Program-made: the position numbers and the translations under genes
Source of the DNA: Hordeum vulgare subsp. vulgare
Taxonomy: Eukaryota; Streptophyta; Magnoliopsida; Poales; Poaceae
NCBI RefSeq assembly: GCF_904849725.1
Contig: NC_058518.1
Coordinates: 211,804,741 to 211,868,740, forward strand
Direction of reading: 5' to 3'
DNA length: 64,000 bases
Shown here: piece by piece, positions 33,397 to 44,399 of the stretch
How positions within the stretch are numbered: position 1 is the first letter of the stretch
How the letters are laid out: every line of letters starts with the position of its first letter
Notes under the pieces: generated by a model
What the model was told of the DNA's origin: nothing
Database searches by the model: none
Seen by the model: only the letters and a program-made list of their open reading frames with translations

Positions 33397-34581
33397 TTCA
33401 TGCGTAGATGTCTTCTCGAGTAGAACACAAAAGTTTTTGTGGGCGGTGATGTGCGTTTTGCTGCCCTCCTTAGTCTTTTCTTGATTCCGCGGTATTGTTG
33501 GATTGAAGTGGCTTGGACCGACATTACTCGTACGCTTACGAGAGACTGGTTTCTCCAACTTTAGTTGAATCGGATTTGACCGAGAGGTCCTTGGATGAGG
33601 TTAAATAGCAACTCATATATCTCCGTTGTGGTGTTTGCGTAAGTAAGATGCGATCCTACTAGATACCCATGGTCACCACGTAAAACATGCAACAACAAAA
33701 TTAGAGGACGTCTAACTTGTTTTTGCAGGGTATGCCTGTGATGTGATATGGCCAACGATGCGATGTGATATATTGGATGTATGAGATGATCATGTTGTAA
33801 TAGAAAATATCGACTTGCACGTCGATGGTGCGACAACCGGCAGGAGCCATAGGGTTGTCTTTATACTAACGTTTGTGCTTGCAGATGCGTTTACTATTTT
33901 GCTAGGATGTAGCTTTAGTAGTAATAGCATGAGTAGCATGATAACCCCGATGGCAACACGTTGATGGAGATCATGGTGTGGCGCCGGTGACAAGAAGATC
34001 GTGCCGGTGCTTTGGTGATGGAGATCAAGAAGCACGTGATGATGGCCATATCATGTCACTTATGAATTGCATGTGATGTTAATCCTTTTATGCACCTTAT
34101 TTTGCTTAGAACAACGGAAGCATTATGAGGTGATCTCTCACTAAAATTTCAAGACGAAATTGTGTTCTCCCCGACTGTGCACCGTTGCTACAGTTCGTCG
34201 TTTCGAGACACCACGTGATGATCGGGTATGATAGACTCAACGTTCACATACAACGGGTGCAAAACAGTTGCGCACGCGGAACACTCGGGTTAAGCTTGAC
34301 GAGCCTAGCATGTGCAAACATGGCCTCGGAACACATGAGACCGAAAGGTCGATCATGAATCATATAGATGATATGATTAGCATAGAGATGCTTACCACTG
34401 AAACTATACTCAACTCACGTGATGATCGGACTTGAGCTAGTGTAAGTGGATCATGAACCACTCAAATGACTAGAGAGATGTACTTTTTGAGTGGGAGTTT
34501 AGCGAATAATTTGATTAAGTTAAACTCTAATTATCTTGAACATAGTCTAAGTCCACTTTGAATATATTTGTGTTGTAGATC
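33397..34581 (+). other. BARE1-like leader (5' untranslated region)
   Basis: About 1.2 kb between PBS and gag with no recognisable coding region. Text such as CACGTGATGATCGG recurs in the Angela leader in opposite orientation. Confidence 0.7.
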
Positions 34582-35599
34582 ATGGCTCACGCGACAGTCA
34601 CCCTGAATTTTAATACGTTCCTAGAGAAAGCTAAGTTGAAAGATGATGGAAGCAACTTTGTAGACTGGGCTCGTAATCTTAAGCTAATCTTACAAGCTGG
34701 GAAGAAGGATTATGTCCTTAATGCTGCGCTAGGAGATGAACCACCCGCTACGGCTGATCAGGATGTTAAGAACGCTTGGTTAGCACGTAAGGAGGACTAC
34801 TCAGTAGTTCAAAGTGCAGTCTTGTATGGCTTAGAACCAGGACTTCAACGTCGCTTTGAGCGTCATGGAGCATTTGAGATGTTCCAGGAGTTGAAGTTCA
34901 TCTTTCATAAGAACGCCCGGATTGAGAGGTATGAGACCTCCGATAAATTCTATGCTTGCAAGATGGAGGAAAAGTCGTCTGTCAGTGAACATGTGCTCAA
35001 AATGTCTGGGTACTCAAACCGTCTGGCTGAGCTGGGGATTGAACTCCCGCAAGAGGCTATCACTGATAGAATCCTTCAATCACTGCTGCCAAGCTATAAA
35101 GGCTTTGTGTTGAACTACAACATGCAAGGGATGAACAAGTCACCCGGCGAGTTGTTTGCGATGCTGAAAGTCGCAGAGTCTGAACTCCGTAAAGAACATC
35201 AAGTGTTGATGGTGAATAAGACCACTAGTTTCAAGAGAAACGGCAAAGGCAAGAAGGGTAATTCGAAGAAGAGCGGCAAGCCTGTTGCCAATCCGACGAA
35301 GAAACCCAAAGCTGGACCTAAGCCTGAAACGGAGTGTTACTATTGCAAGGGTATGGGTCACTAGAAGCGCAATTGCCCCAAGTATCCGGCAGATAAGAAG
35401 GCGGCCAAAGAAAAATCAGGTATATTTGATATACATGTTATTGATGTGTACTTAATCGGCTCTCGTAGTAGTGCCTGGGTATTCGATACCGGTTCGTTGC
35501 TCATATTTGCAACTCGAAACAGGAACTGCGGAATAGACGAAGGCTGGCGAAAGATGAAGTGACGATGCGCGTAGGAAATGGTTCCAAGGTTGATGCAAT
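34582..35599 (+). pseudogene. BARE1-like gag and start of protease, broken
   Basis: ATG at 34582 opens a Copia gag: FNTFLEKAKLKDDGSNFVDW, then a UBN2-type capsid region with LQSLLPSYKGFVLNYNMQG. The nucleocapsid knuckle CYYCKGMGH is interrupted by TAG at 35362-35364, where the family has Trp, and continues KRNC. The protease then begins (WVFDTG), but a one-base loss near 35500 shifts the frame. At 35599 the coding sequence is cut by the Angela-like element inside an Ile codon and resumes at 44400. Confidence 0.9.
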
Positions 35600-37350
35600 T
35601 GTTGGGTAACGTAACATAAATTCAAAATTTTCCTACGCATGTTCAGATGTTCCTATGGAGAGACCAGCAACGAGAGAGGGGTAAGAGCATCTTCGTACCT
35701 TTGAAGATCGTTAAGCGGAAGCGTTGCTAGAACGCGGTTGATGGAGTCGTACTCGCAGCGATTCCGATCTAGTGCCGAACAACGGCACCTCCGCGTTCAA
35801 CACACGTGCAGCCCGGTGACGTCTCCCGCACCTTGATCCAGCAAGGAGGAGGGAGAGGTTGGGGAAGAAATCCAGCAACACGACGGCGTGGTGTTGGTGG
35901 AGAGACGAGGTCTCCCGGCAGGGCTTCGCCAAGCGCCGGCAGAGAGGAGGAGGAAGAAGTGCAGGGCTGCGCCGAGGGAGAGGAAAACCGTGTCCTCCAA
36001 AGGCCAAAAGTGCCCACTATATATAGGGGAAGGGGAGAGGGGGTGCCACCCCTAGGGTTCCCACCCTAGGGGGTGCGGCAGCCCTCCCAGATGGGGGGTG
36101 TGGCGGCCAGGGCAAGGAGGAGGGGTGGCGCACCCCTCTGGTGGGCCTAAGGCCCACCTAAGTTAGGGTTCCCCCCTTCCCCTTTTTTCTGGTGCACATG
36201 GGCTGGGTGGGGGGCGCACCAGCCCACTTAGGGGCTGGTTCCCTTCCCCACTTAGCCCATCAAGCCTCCCGGGGTCGTCACCCCCCTTTGGTGGTCCCCC
36301 TGGACCACCTCCGGTGGTCCCGGTACGTTACCGGTGATGCCCGAAACACTTCCGGTGTCCGAAACCATCCGTCCTATATATCAATCTTTACCTCCGGACC
36401 ATTCCGGAGCTCCTCGTGACGTCCGGGATCTCATCCGGGACTCCGAACAACTTTCGATAACCTCGTACAACAATTCCCTATAACCCTAACGTCATCGAAC
36501 CTTAAGTGTGTAGACCCTACGGGTTCGGGAGACAGGCAGACATGACCGAGACACCTCTCTGGCCAATAACCATCAGCGGAGTCTGGATACCCATGGTGGC
36601 TCCCACTAGCTCCACCATGATCTCATCGGATGAACCACGATGTCAAGGATTCAATCAATCCCGTATACGATTCCCTTTGTCTGTCGGTATAGAACTTGCC
36701 CGAGATTCGATCGTCGGTATACCTATACCTTGTTTAATCTCGTTACCGGTAAGTCTCTTTACTCGTTCCGTAGCACGTCATCGTGTGACTAACTCCTTAG
36801 TCACATTGAGCTCATGATGATGTTCTACCGAGTGGGCCCAGAGATACCTCTCCGTCACACGGAGTGACAAATCCCGATCTCGATTCGTGCCAACCCAACA
36901 GACACTTTCGGAGGTACCCGTAGTGCACCTTTATAGTCACCCAGTTACGTTGTGACGTTTGATACACCATAAGCACTCCTACGGTATCCGGGAGTTTCAC
37001 AATCTCACGGTCGAAGGAAAAGATACTTGACATTAGAAAAGCATTAGCATACGAACAATACGATCTAGTGCTAGGCTTAGGATTGGGTCTTGTCCACCAC
37101 ATCATTCTCCCAATGATGTGATCCCGTTATCAATGACATCCAATGTCCATGATCAGGAAACCATGATCATCTATTGACTAACGAGCTAGCCAACTAGAGG
37201 CTTGCTAGGGACACATTGTGATCTATTCATTCACACATGTATTACTGTTTCCTGTTAATACAATTATAGCATGAACGATAGACGATTATCATGAACAAGG
37301 AAATATGATAATAACCATTTTATTATTGCCTCTATGGCATATTTACAACA
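35600..37350 (-). repeat. Angela-like 3' LTR (1751 bp)
   Basis: Adjoins the PPT at 37351. TATA text CTATATATAG on plus-strand coordinates 36017-36026 (palindromic). The U3 end is slightly decayed (TCTATGGCATATTTACAACA versus TCTAGGGCATATTTCCAACA in the other copy). Confidence 0.95.
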
Positions 37351-37365
37351 GTCTCCCACTTGCAC
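37351..37365 (-). other. Angela-like polypurine tract
   Basis: Minus strand GTGCAAGTGGGAGAC directly before the 3' LTR. Confidence 0.85.
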
Positions 37366-37382
37366 TAGAGTCAATAATCTAG

Positions 37383-37742
37383 TTACATTGTGATGTATCG
37401 AACACCCATAGCATTATGGTGCTGATCATGTTTTGCTCGTGGAAGAGGTTTAGTCAACGGGTCTGCAATATTCAGATCCGTGTGTACTTTACAAATATCT
37501 ATCACTCCACTCTGGACATGGTCCTGGATGGAGTTGTAGCGGCGCTTGATGTGCTTCGTCTTCCGGTGAAACCTGGGCTCCTTGGCTATGGCAATGGCTC
37601 CAGTGTTATCACAGAAGAGTGTCATAGGACCCGACGCGCTTGGAACCACTCCAAGGTCGGTGATGAGCTCCTTCATCCAAATTCCTTCATGAGCCGCTTC
37701 TGAAGCAACTATGTACTCCGCTTCACATGTAGATGCTGCCAC
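37383..37742 (-). pseudogene. Angela-like RNase H, C-terminal end
   Basis: Continues after the stop: STCEAEY, LFCDNTGAIAIAKEP, HIKRRY, ADPLTKPLP, ending MGVRYITM and TGA or TAA-type stop just before the PPT. Last part of the Copia polyprotein. Confidence 0.9.
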
Positions 37743-37763
37743 GACTTCTTGCTTGCTGCTGCA

Positions 37764-38666
37764 CTAGCTCACTGCCCCACCATTCAGCACATATACGTAT
37801 CCGGTTTGTGACTTAGAGTCATCCGGATCTGTGTCGAAGCTAGCGTCGACGTAACCCTTTACGACGAGCTCTTCGTCACCTCCATAAACGAGAAACATTT
37901 CCTTAGTCCTTTTCAGGTACTTAAGGATATTCTTGACCGCTGTCCAGTGTTCTGCACCGGGATTACTTTGGTACCTCCCTACCAAGCTTATGGCAAGGTT
38001 CATATCAGGTCTGGTACACAGCATGGCATACATTAGAGAGCCCACGGCTGAAGCGTAGGGGACATAACTCATCTTCTCTCTATCTGCTACCGTGGTCGGC
38101 GACTGAGTCTTAATCAATCTCATACCTTGCAAAACTGGCAAGAACCCTTTCTTTGAGTTTTCCATATTGAACTTCTTCAATATCTTGTCAAGGTATGTAC
38201 TTTGCGAAAGACCTATGAGGCGTCTCGATCTATCTCTATAGATCTTGATGCCTAATATGTATGCAGCTTCTCCAAGGTCCTTCATTGAAAAACTCTTGTT
38301 CAAATAGGCCTTTATGCTCTCCGACATCTCTATATCATTCCCCATCAATAATATGTCATCCACATATAGTACGAGGAAAGCTACAGAGCTCCCACTCACT
38401 TTCTTGTACAGACAGGCTTCTCCGTAAACCTGTATGAACCCAAACGCTTTAATCACCTCATTAAAGCGAATGTTCCAACTCCGAGATGCTTGCACCAGCC
38501 CATAGATGGAGCGCTGGAGCTTGCACACTTTGTTAGCACCCTTAGGGTCGACAAAACCTTCTGGTTGCATCATATACAACTCTTCCTTAAGGTTCCCGTT
38601 AAGGAACGCTGTTTGGACGTCCATTTGCCAAATTTCATAATCATAAAAGGCGGCAATTGCTAACAT
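37764..38666 (-). pseudogene. Angela-like RT and RNase H start
   Basis: Same frame as the preceding segment after the stop. RT motifs QMDVQTAFLNG, LQRSIYGLVQASR and catalytic YVDD (LYVDDILLMG) are intact; RNase H begins at GYVDASFDTD. It ends at a TAG (37764-37766) after GGAVS, where the family has Trp. Confidence 0.92.
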
Positions 38667-38669
38667 GAT

Positions 38670-40550
38670 TCAGACTGATTTCAGCTTCGCTACGGGAGAG
38701 AAAGTCTCTTCGTAGTCAACTCCTTGAATTTGTCGAAAACCCTTTGCGACAAGTCGAGCTTTGTAAACGGTTACATTACCGTTTGCATCAGTCCTCTTCT
38801 TGAAGATCCATTTATTTTCTATGGCTCGCCGGTCATCGGGCAAGTCCACCAAACTCCATACTTTGTTCTGATACATGGATCCTATCTCGGATTTCATGGC
38901 CTCAAGCCATTTGTTGGAATCCGGGCCCGCCATCGCTTCTTCATAGTTCGAAGGTTCACCGTTGTCTAACAACATGATTTCCATCACTGGGTTGCCGTAC
39001 CACTCTGGTGCGGAGCGTACCCTTGTGGACCTTCGCGGTTCAGTAGTAACTTGATCCGAAGCTTCATGATCATCATCATTAACTTCCTCTTCAGTCGGTG
39101 TAGGCACCACAGGAACAACTTCTTGCGCTGCGCTACTTTCCTGTTCGAGAGGGGGTGTAATTACCTCATCAAGTTCTACCTTCCTCCCACTTACTTCTTT
39201 CGAGAGAAACTCTTTCTCTAGAAAGGATCCGTTCTTGGCAACAAAGGTTTTACCTTCGGATCTAAGATAGAAGGTATACCCAATAGTTTCCTTAGGGTAT
39301 CCTATGAATACGCATTTCTCCGCTTTGGGTTCGAGCTTTTCTGGTTGAAGTTTCTTCACATAAGCATCGCAGCCCCAAACTTTAAGAAACGACAACTTAG
39401 GTTTCTTGCCAAACCATAGTTCATACGGTGTCGTCTCAACGGATTTAGACGGTGCCCTATTTAAAGTGAATGCTGCAGTTTCTAATGCGTATCCCCAAAA
39501 TGATAGCGGTAAGTCGGTGAGAGACATCATAGATCGTACCATATCTAATAAAGTACAATTACGACGTTCAGACACTCCGTTGCGCTGCGGTGTGCCAGGC
39601 GGCGTCAGTTGTGAAACGATTCCACACTTCCTTAGGTGTGTGCCAAATTCGTGACTCAAATATTCTCCTCCACGATCAGATCGTAGACATTTAATTTTTC
39701 TGTCACGTTGATTCTCAACCTCACTCTGAAATTCCTTGAACTTTTCAAACGTCTCAGATTTGTGCTTCATCAAGTAGATATACCCATACCTACTCAAATC
39801 ATCGGTGAGAGTGAGAACATAACGATAACCACCGCGAGCTTCAACGTTCATTGGACCACACACATTAGTATGTATTATTTCCAATAAGTCGGTTTCTCTC
39901 TCCATTATTCCTGAGAATGGAGTCTTAGTCATCTTGCCCATGAGGCACGGTTCGCATGTCTCAAATGATTCAAAGTCAAGAGACTCTAGCAGTCCATCAG
40001 TATGGAGCTTCTTCATGCGCTTAACGCCGATATGACCAAGGCGGCAGTGCCACAAGTATGTGGGACTATCATTATCAACTTTGCATCTTTTGGTACTCAC
40101 ACTATGAATATGTGTAACATCACGATCGAGATTCATCAAGAATAAACCATTCACCAGCGGAGCATGACCATAAAACATATCACTCATATAAATAGAACAA
40201 CCATTATTCTGTGACTTAAATGAGTAGCCATCTCGCATTAAGCAAGACCCTGATACAATGTTCATGCTTAAAGCTGGTACTAAATAACAATTATTAAGGT
40301 TTAAAACTAATCCCGACGGTAGATGTAGAGGTAGCGTGCCGACGGCGATCACATCGACCTTTGAACCATTCCCGACGCGCATCGTCACCTCGTCCTTGGC
40401 CAGTCTCCGCTTATTCCGTAGTTCCTGCTTTGAGTTGCAAATGTGAGCAACAACACCGGTATCAAATAACCAGGTGCTACTACGAGCGCTGGTAAGGTAC
40501 ACATCAATAACATGTATATCACATATACCTTTAATGTTGCCGGCCTTCTT
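38670..40550 (-). pseudogene. Angela-like protease, integrase and RT start
   Basis: Protease WLFDTG near the start, integrase zinc motif HCRLGHIGVKRMKKL with CEPCLMGK, then the integrase core. The first catalytic position reads HTNVCGPM, Asn where BARE1 at 44878 has Asp. The second Asp (LRSDRGGEY) and the Glu (GVSERRN) are present. RT begins after a charged linker (NKWIFKKRTD). A TGA at 38670-38672 interrupts where an Arg codon (CGA) is expected. Confidence 0.92.
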
Positions 40551-40555
40551 GTCCG

Positions 40556-41365
40556 CTAAGTATTTGGGGCAGTTCCGCTTCCAGTGACCTTTTCCCTTGC
40601 AGTAGAAGCACTCAGTCTCAGGCTTGGGTCCGTTCTTTTTCTTCTTCCCGCATCTGGCTTACCGGGCGCGGCAACAGCTTTGCCGTCTTTCTTGAAGTTC
40701 TTCTTACCCCTGCCTTTCTTGAAACTAGTGGTCTTGTTGACCATCAACACTTGATGCTCCTTCTTGATTTCTACTTCTGCAGACTTGAGCATCGAGTACA
40801 ACTCGGGAATGGTTTTCTCCATCCCTTGCATGTTGTAGTTAAGCACAAAGCCTTTGTAGCTTGGTGGGAGAGACTGGAGGATTCTGTCAATGATAGCATC
40901 ATCCGGAAGTTCGACTCCAAGTGAAGTCAGACGACCGTGTAACCCAGACATTTTGAGTATGTGCTCACTGACAGAACTGTTCTCCTCCATCTTACAGCTG
41001 AAGAACTTGTCGGAGACTTCATATCTCTCGACATGGGCATGAGCTTGAAAAACTAGCTTCAGCTCTTGGAACATCTCATATGCCCCGTGTTGCTCAAAAC
41101 GTCTTTGGAGCCCCGTTTCTAAACTGTATAACATGCCACACCTGACCAGAGAGTAGTCATCACTCCACACTTGCCAGACGTTTAGAATGTCCTGGGCTGC
41201 TGCGGGAGCGGGAGGGTCACCTAGCGGCGCATTAAGGACATAAGCCTTTTTAGCTGCTTCAAGGATGAGCTTCAGGTTGCGAACCCAGTCCGCATAGTTT
41301 CTACCATCATCTTTCAGCTTGTTTTTCTCTAGGAATGCATTGAAGTTGAGGTTGACGTTGGACAT
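40556..41365 (-). pseudogene. Angela-like gag, frameshifted
   Basis: ATG at 41365 (MSNVNLNFNAFLEKNKLKDD). It has the same capsid pattern as the BARE1-like gag, with LQSLPPSYKGFVLNYNMQG near residue 170. A one-base shift near 40655 puts the zinc knuckle (CFYCKGKGHWKRNC, readable at about 40615-40575) into a different frame, so this ORF ends in a meaningless tail. In the intact family gag and pol are one frame. Confidence 0.9.
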
Positions 41366-42618
41366 CTACAATATTTGTAAAGACAACTTTTAGACTAAGT
41401 TCATGACAATTAAGTTCATTTAATCAAATTAAGTATGAACTCCCACTCAAATCTACATCCCTCTAGTCATCTAAGTGATACATGATCCATGTTGACTAAC
41501 CCGTGTCCGATCATCACGTGAGACGGACTAGTCACCATGGTGAGCAACTTCATGCTGATCGTATTCAACCATACGACTCATGTTCGACCTTTCAGTCTCT
41601 TGTATTCGAGGTCATGTCTGTACATGCTAAGCTCGTCGAGTCAACCTAAGTGTTTCGCATGTGTAAATCTGGCTTACACCCGTTGTATGCGAACGTTAGA
41701 ATCTATCACACCCGATCATCACGTGGTGCTTCGAGACAACGAACCTTCGCAACGGTGCACACTTAGGGGAATACGTTCTCGAAATTTTAAGAGGGATCAT
41801 CTTATTATGCTACCGTCGTTTTAAGCAATAAGATGTAAAACATGATAAACATCACAATGCAATCATATAGTGACATGATATGGCCATTATCATCTTTGCT
41901 CTTTCGATCTCCATCTTCAGGCATTGCATGATCATCATCGTCACCGGCGTGACACCATGATCTCCATCATCATGATCTCCATCATCGTGTCTCCGTGAAG
42001 TCGTCACGCCAACTACTACTATCACTACTACTATAGCTAACCGTTAGCAATGAAGTAAAATAGTAAGCACATGGCGTTGCATCTCATACAATAAATTAAG
42101 ACAACTCCTATGGCTCCTGCCGGTTGTCATACTCATCGACATGCAAGTCGTGAAACCTATTACAATAACATGATCATCTCATACATCATACATGCAACAT
42201 CACAACTTTGGCCATATCACATCACATGTCAAACCCTGCAAAAACAAGTTAGACGTCCTGTAATTGTTGTTGCAAGTTTTACGTGGCTGATTTGGGTTTC
42301 TAGCAAGAACGCCTTCTTACCTACGTGACAGCCACAACGATGATATGCCAAAGCTATTTACCCTTCATAAGGACCCTTTTCATCAAATCCAATCCGACTA
42401 GAGTAGGAGAGACAGACACCCGCTAGCCACCTTTATGCACGATGTGCATGTCTGTCGGTGGAACCCGTCTCACGTAAGCGTACGTGTAAGGTCGGTCCGG
42501 GCCGCTTCATCCCCCAATACCGCCGGAAAAGAATAAGACTAGTAAGGGCAAGCAAATTGACAAAGCATCGCCCACAACTTTTGTGTTCTACTCGTGCATA
42601 GAATCTACGCATAGAAAA
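41366..42618 (-). other. Angela-like leader (5' untranslated region)
   Basis: Non-coding stretch between PBS and gag. ORFs at 41537-41824 and 42110-42328 are on the opposite strand and have no domain. Confidence 0.7.
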
Positions 42619-42635
42619 CCTGGCTCGGATGCCAC
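42619..42635 (-). other. Angela-like primer-binding site
   Basis: Minus strand GTGGCATCCGAGCCAGG, a variant of the initiator-Met-tRNA complementary site, directly after the 5' LTR. Confidence 0.75.
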
Positions 42636-44394
42636 TGTTGGGTAACGTAGCATAAATTCAAAATTTTCCTACGCATGTTCAGATCTTCCTATGGAGAGAC
42701 CAGCAACGAGAGAGGGGTAAGAGCATCTTCGTACCTTTGAAGATCGTTAAGCGGAAGCGTTGCTAGAACGCGGTTGATGGAGTCGTACTCGCAGCGATTC
42801 CGATCTAGTGCCGAACAACGGCACCTCCGCGTTCAACACACGTGCAGCCCGGTGACGTCTCCCGCACCTTGATCCAGCAAGGAGGAGGGAGAGGTTGGGG
42901 ATGAAATCCAGCAACACGACGACGTGGTGTTGGTGGAGAGACGAGGTCTCCCGGCAGGGCTTCGCCAAGCGCCGGCAGAGAGGAGGAGGAAGAAGTGCAG
43001 GGCTGCGCCGAGGGAGAGGGAAAACCGTGTCCTCCAAAGGCCAAAAGTGCCCATTATATATAGGGGAAGGGGAGAGGGGGTGCCACCCCTAGGGTTCCCA
43101 CCCTAGGGGGTGCGGCAGCCCTCCCAGATGGGGGGTGTGGCGGCCAGGGCAAGGAGGAGGGGTGGCGCACCCCTCTGGTGGGCCCAAGGCCCACCTAAGT
43201 TAGGGTTCCCCCTTCCCCTTTTTTATGGTGCACATGGGCTGGGTGGGGGGCGCACCAGCCCACTTAGGGGCTGGTTCCCTTCCCCACTTAGCCCATCAAG
43301 CCTCCCAGGGTCGTCACCCCCCTTCGGTGGTCCCCCGGGACCACCTCCGGTGGCCCCGGTTGTCCCGGTACGTTACCGGTGATGCCCGAAACACTTCCGG
43401 TGTCCGAAACCATCCGTCCTATATATCAATCTTTACCTCCGGACCATTCCAGAGCTCCTCGTGATTTCCGGGATCTCATCCGGGACTCCGAACAACTTTC
43501 GATAACCTCGTACAACAATTCCCTATAACCCTAGCGTCATCGAACCTTAAGTGTGTAGACCCTACGGGTTCGGGAGACAGGCAGACATGACCGAGACACC
43601 TCTCTGGCCAATAACCATCAGCGGGGTCTGGATACCCATGGTGGCTCCCACTAGCTCCACGATGATCTCATCGGATGAACCACGATGTCAAGGATTCAAT
43701 CAATCCCGTATACGATTCCCTTTGTCTGTCGGTATAGAACTTGCCCGAGATTCGATCGTCGGTATACCTATACCTTGTTCAATCTCGTTACCGGTAAGTC
43801 TCTTTACTCGTTCCGTAGCACGTCATCATGTGACTAACTCCTTAGTCACATTGAGCTCATGATGATGTTCTACCGAGTGGGCCCACAGATACCTCTCCAT
43901 CAACGGAGTGACAAATCCCGATCTCGATTCGTGCCAACCCAACAGACACTTTCGGAGGTACCCGTAGTGCACCTTTATAGTCACCCAGTTACGTTGTGAC
44001 GTTTGATACACCCAAGGCACTCCTACGGTATCCGGGAGTTGCACAATCTCACGGTCGAAGGAAAAGATACTTGACATTAGAAAAGCATTAGCATACGAAC
44101 AATACGATCTAGTGCTAGGCTTAGGATTGGGTCTTGTCCACCACATCATTCTCCCAATGATGTGATCCCGTTATCAATGACATCCAATGTTCATGATCAG
44201 GAAACCATGATCATCTATTGACTAACGAGCTAGCCAACTAGAGGCTTGCTAGGGACACATTGTGATCTATTCATTCACACATGTATTACTGTTTCCTGTT
44301 AATACAATTATAGCATGAACGATAGACGATTATCATGAACAAGGAAATATGATAATAACCATTTTATGATTGCCTCTAGGGCATATTTCCAACA
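42636..44394 (-). repeat. Angela-like 5' LTR (1759 bp)
   Basis: Adjoins the PBS on its left and TSD GCAAT on its right. TATA box at 43055-43062. Confidence 0.95.
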
Positions 44395-44399
44395 GCAAT

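Larger units (their letters stand above)
35600..44394 (-). mobile_element. Angela-like Ty1-Copia retrotransposon, antisense inside BARE1
   Basis: Minus-strand element, 8795 bp, flanked by perfect TSD GCAAT (35595-35599 and 44395-44399). LTRs begin TGTTGGAAATATGCC and end CGTTACCCAACA in its orientation. Its gag and pol are homologous to the BARE1-like host element but inverted relative to it. LTRs differ by about four bases in the first 300 aligned. Confidence 0.96.
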
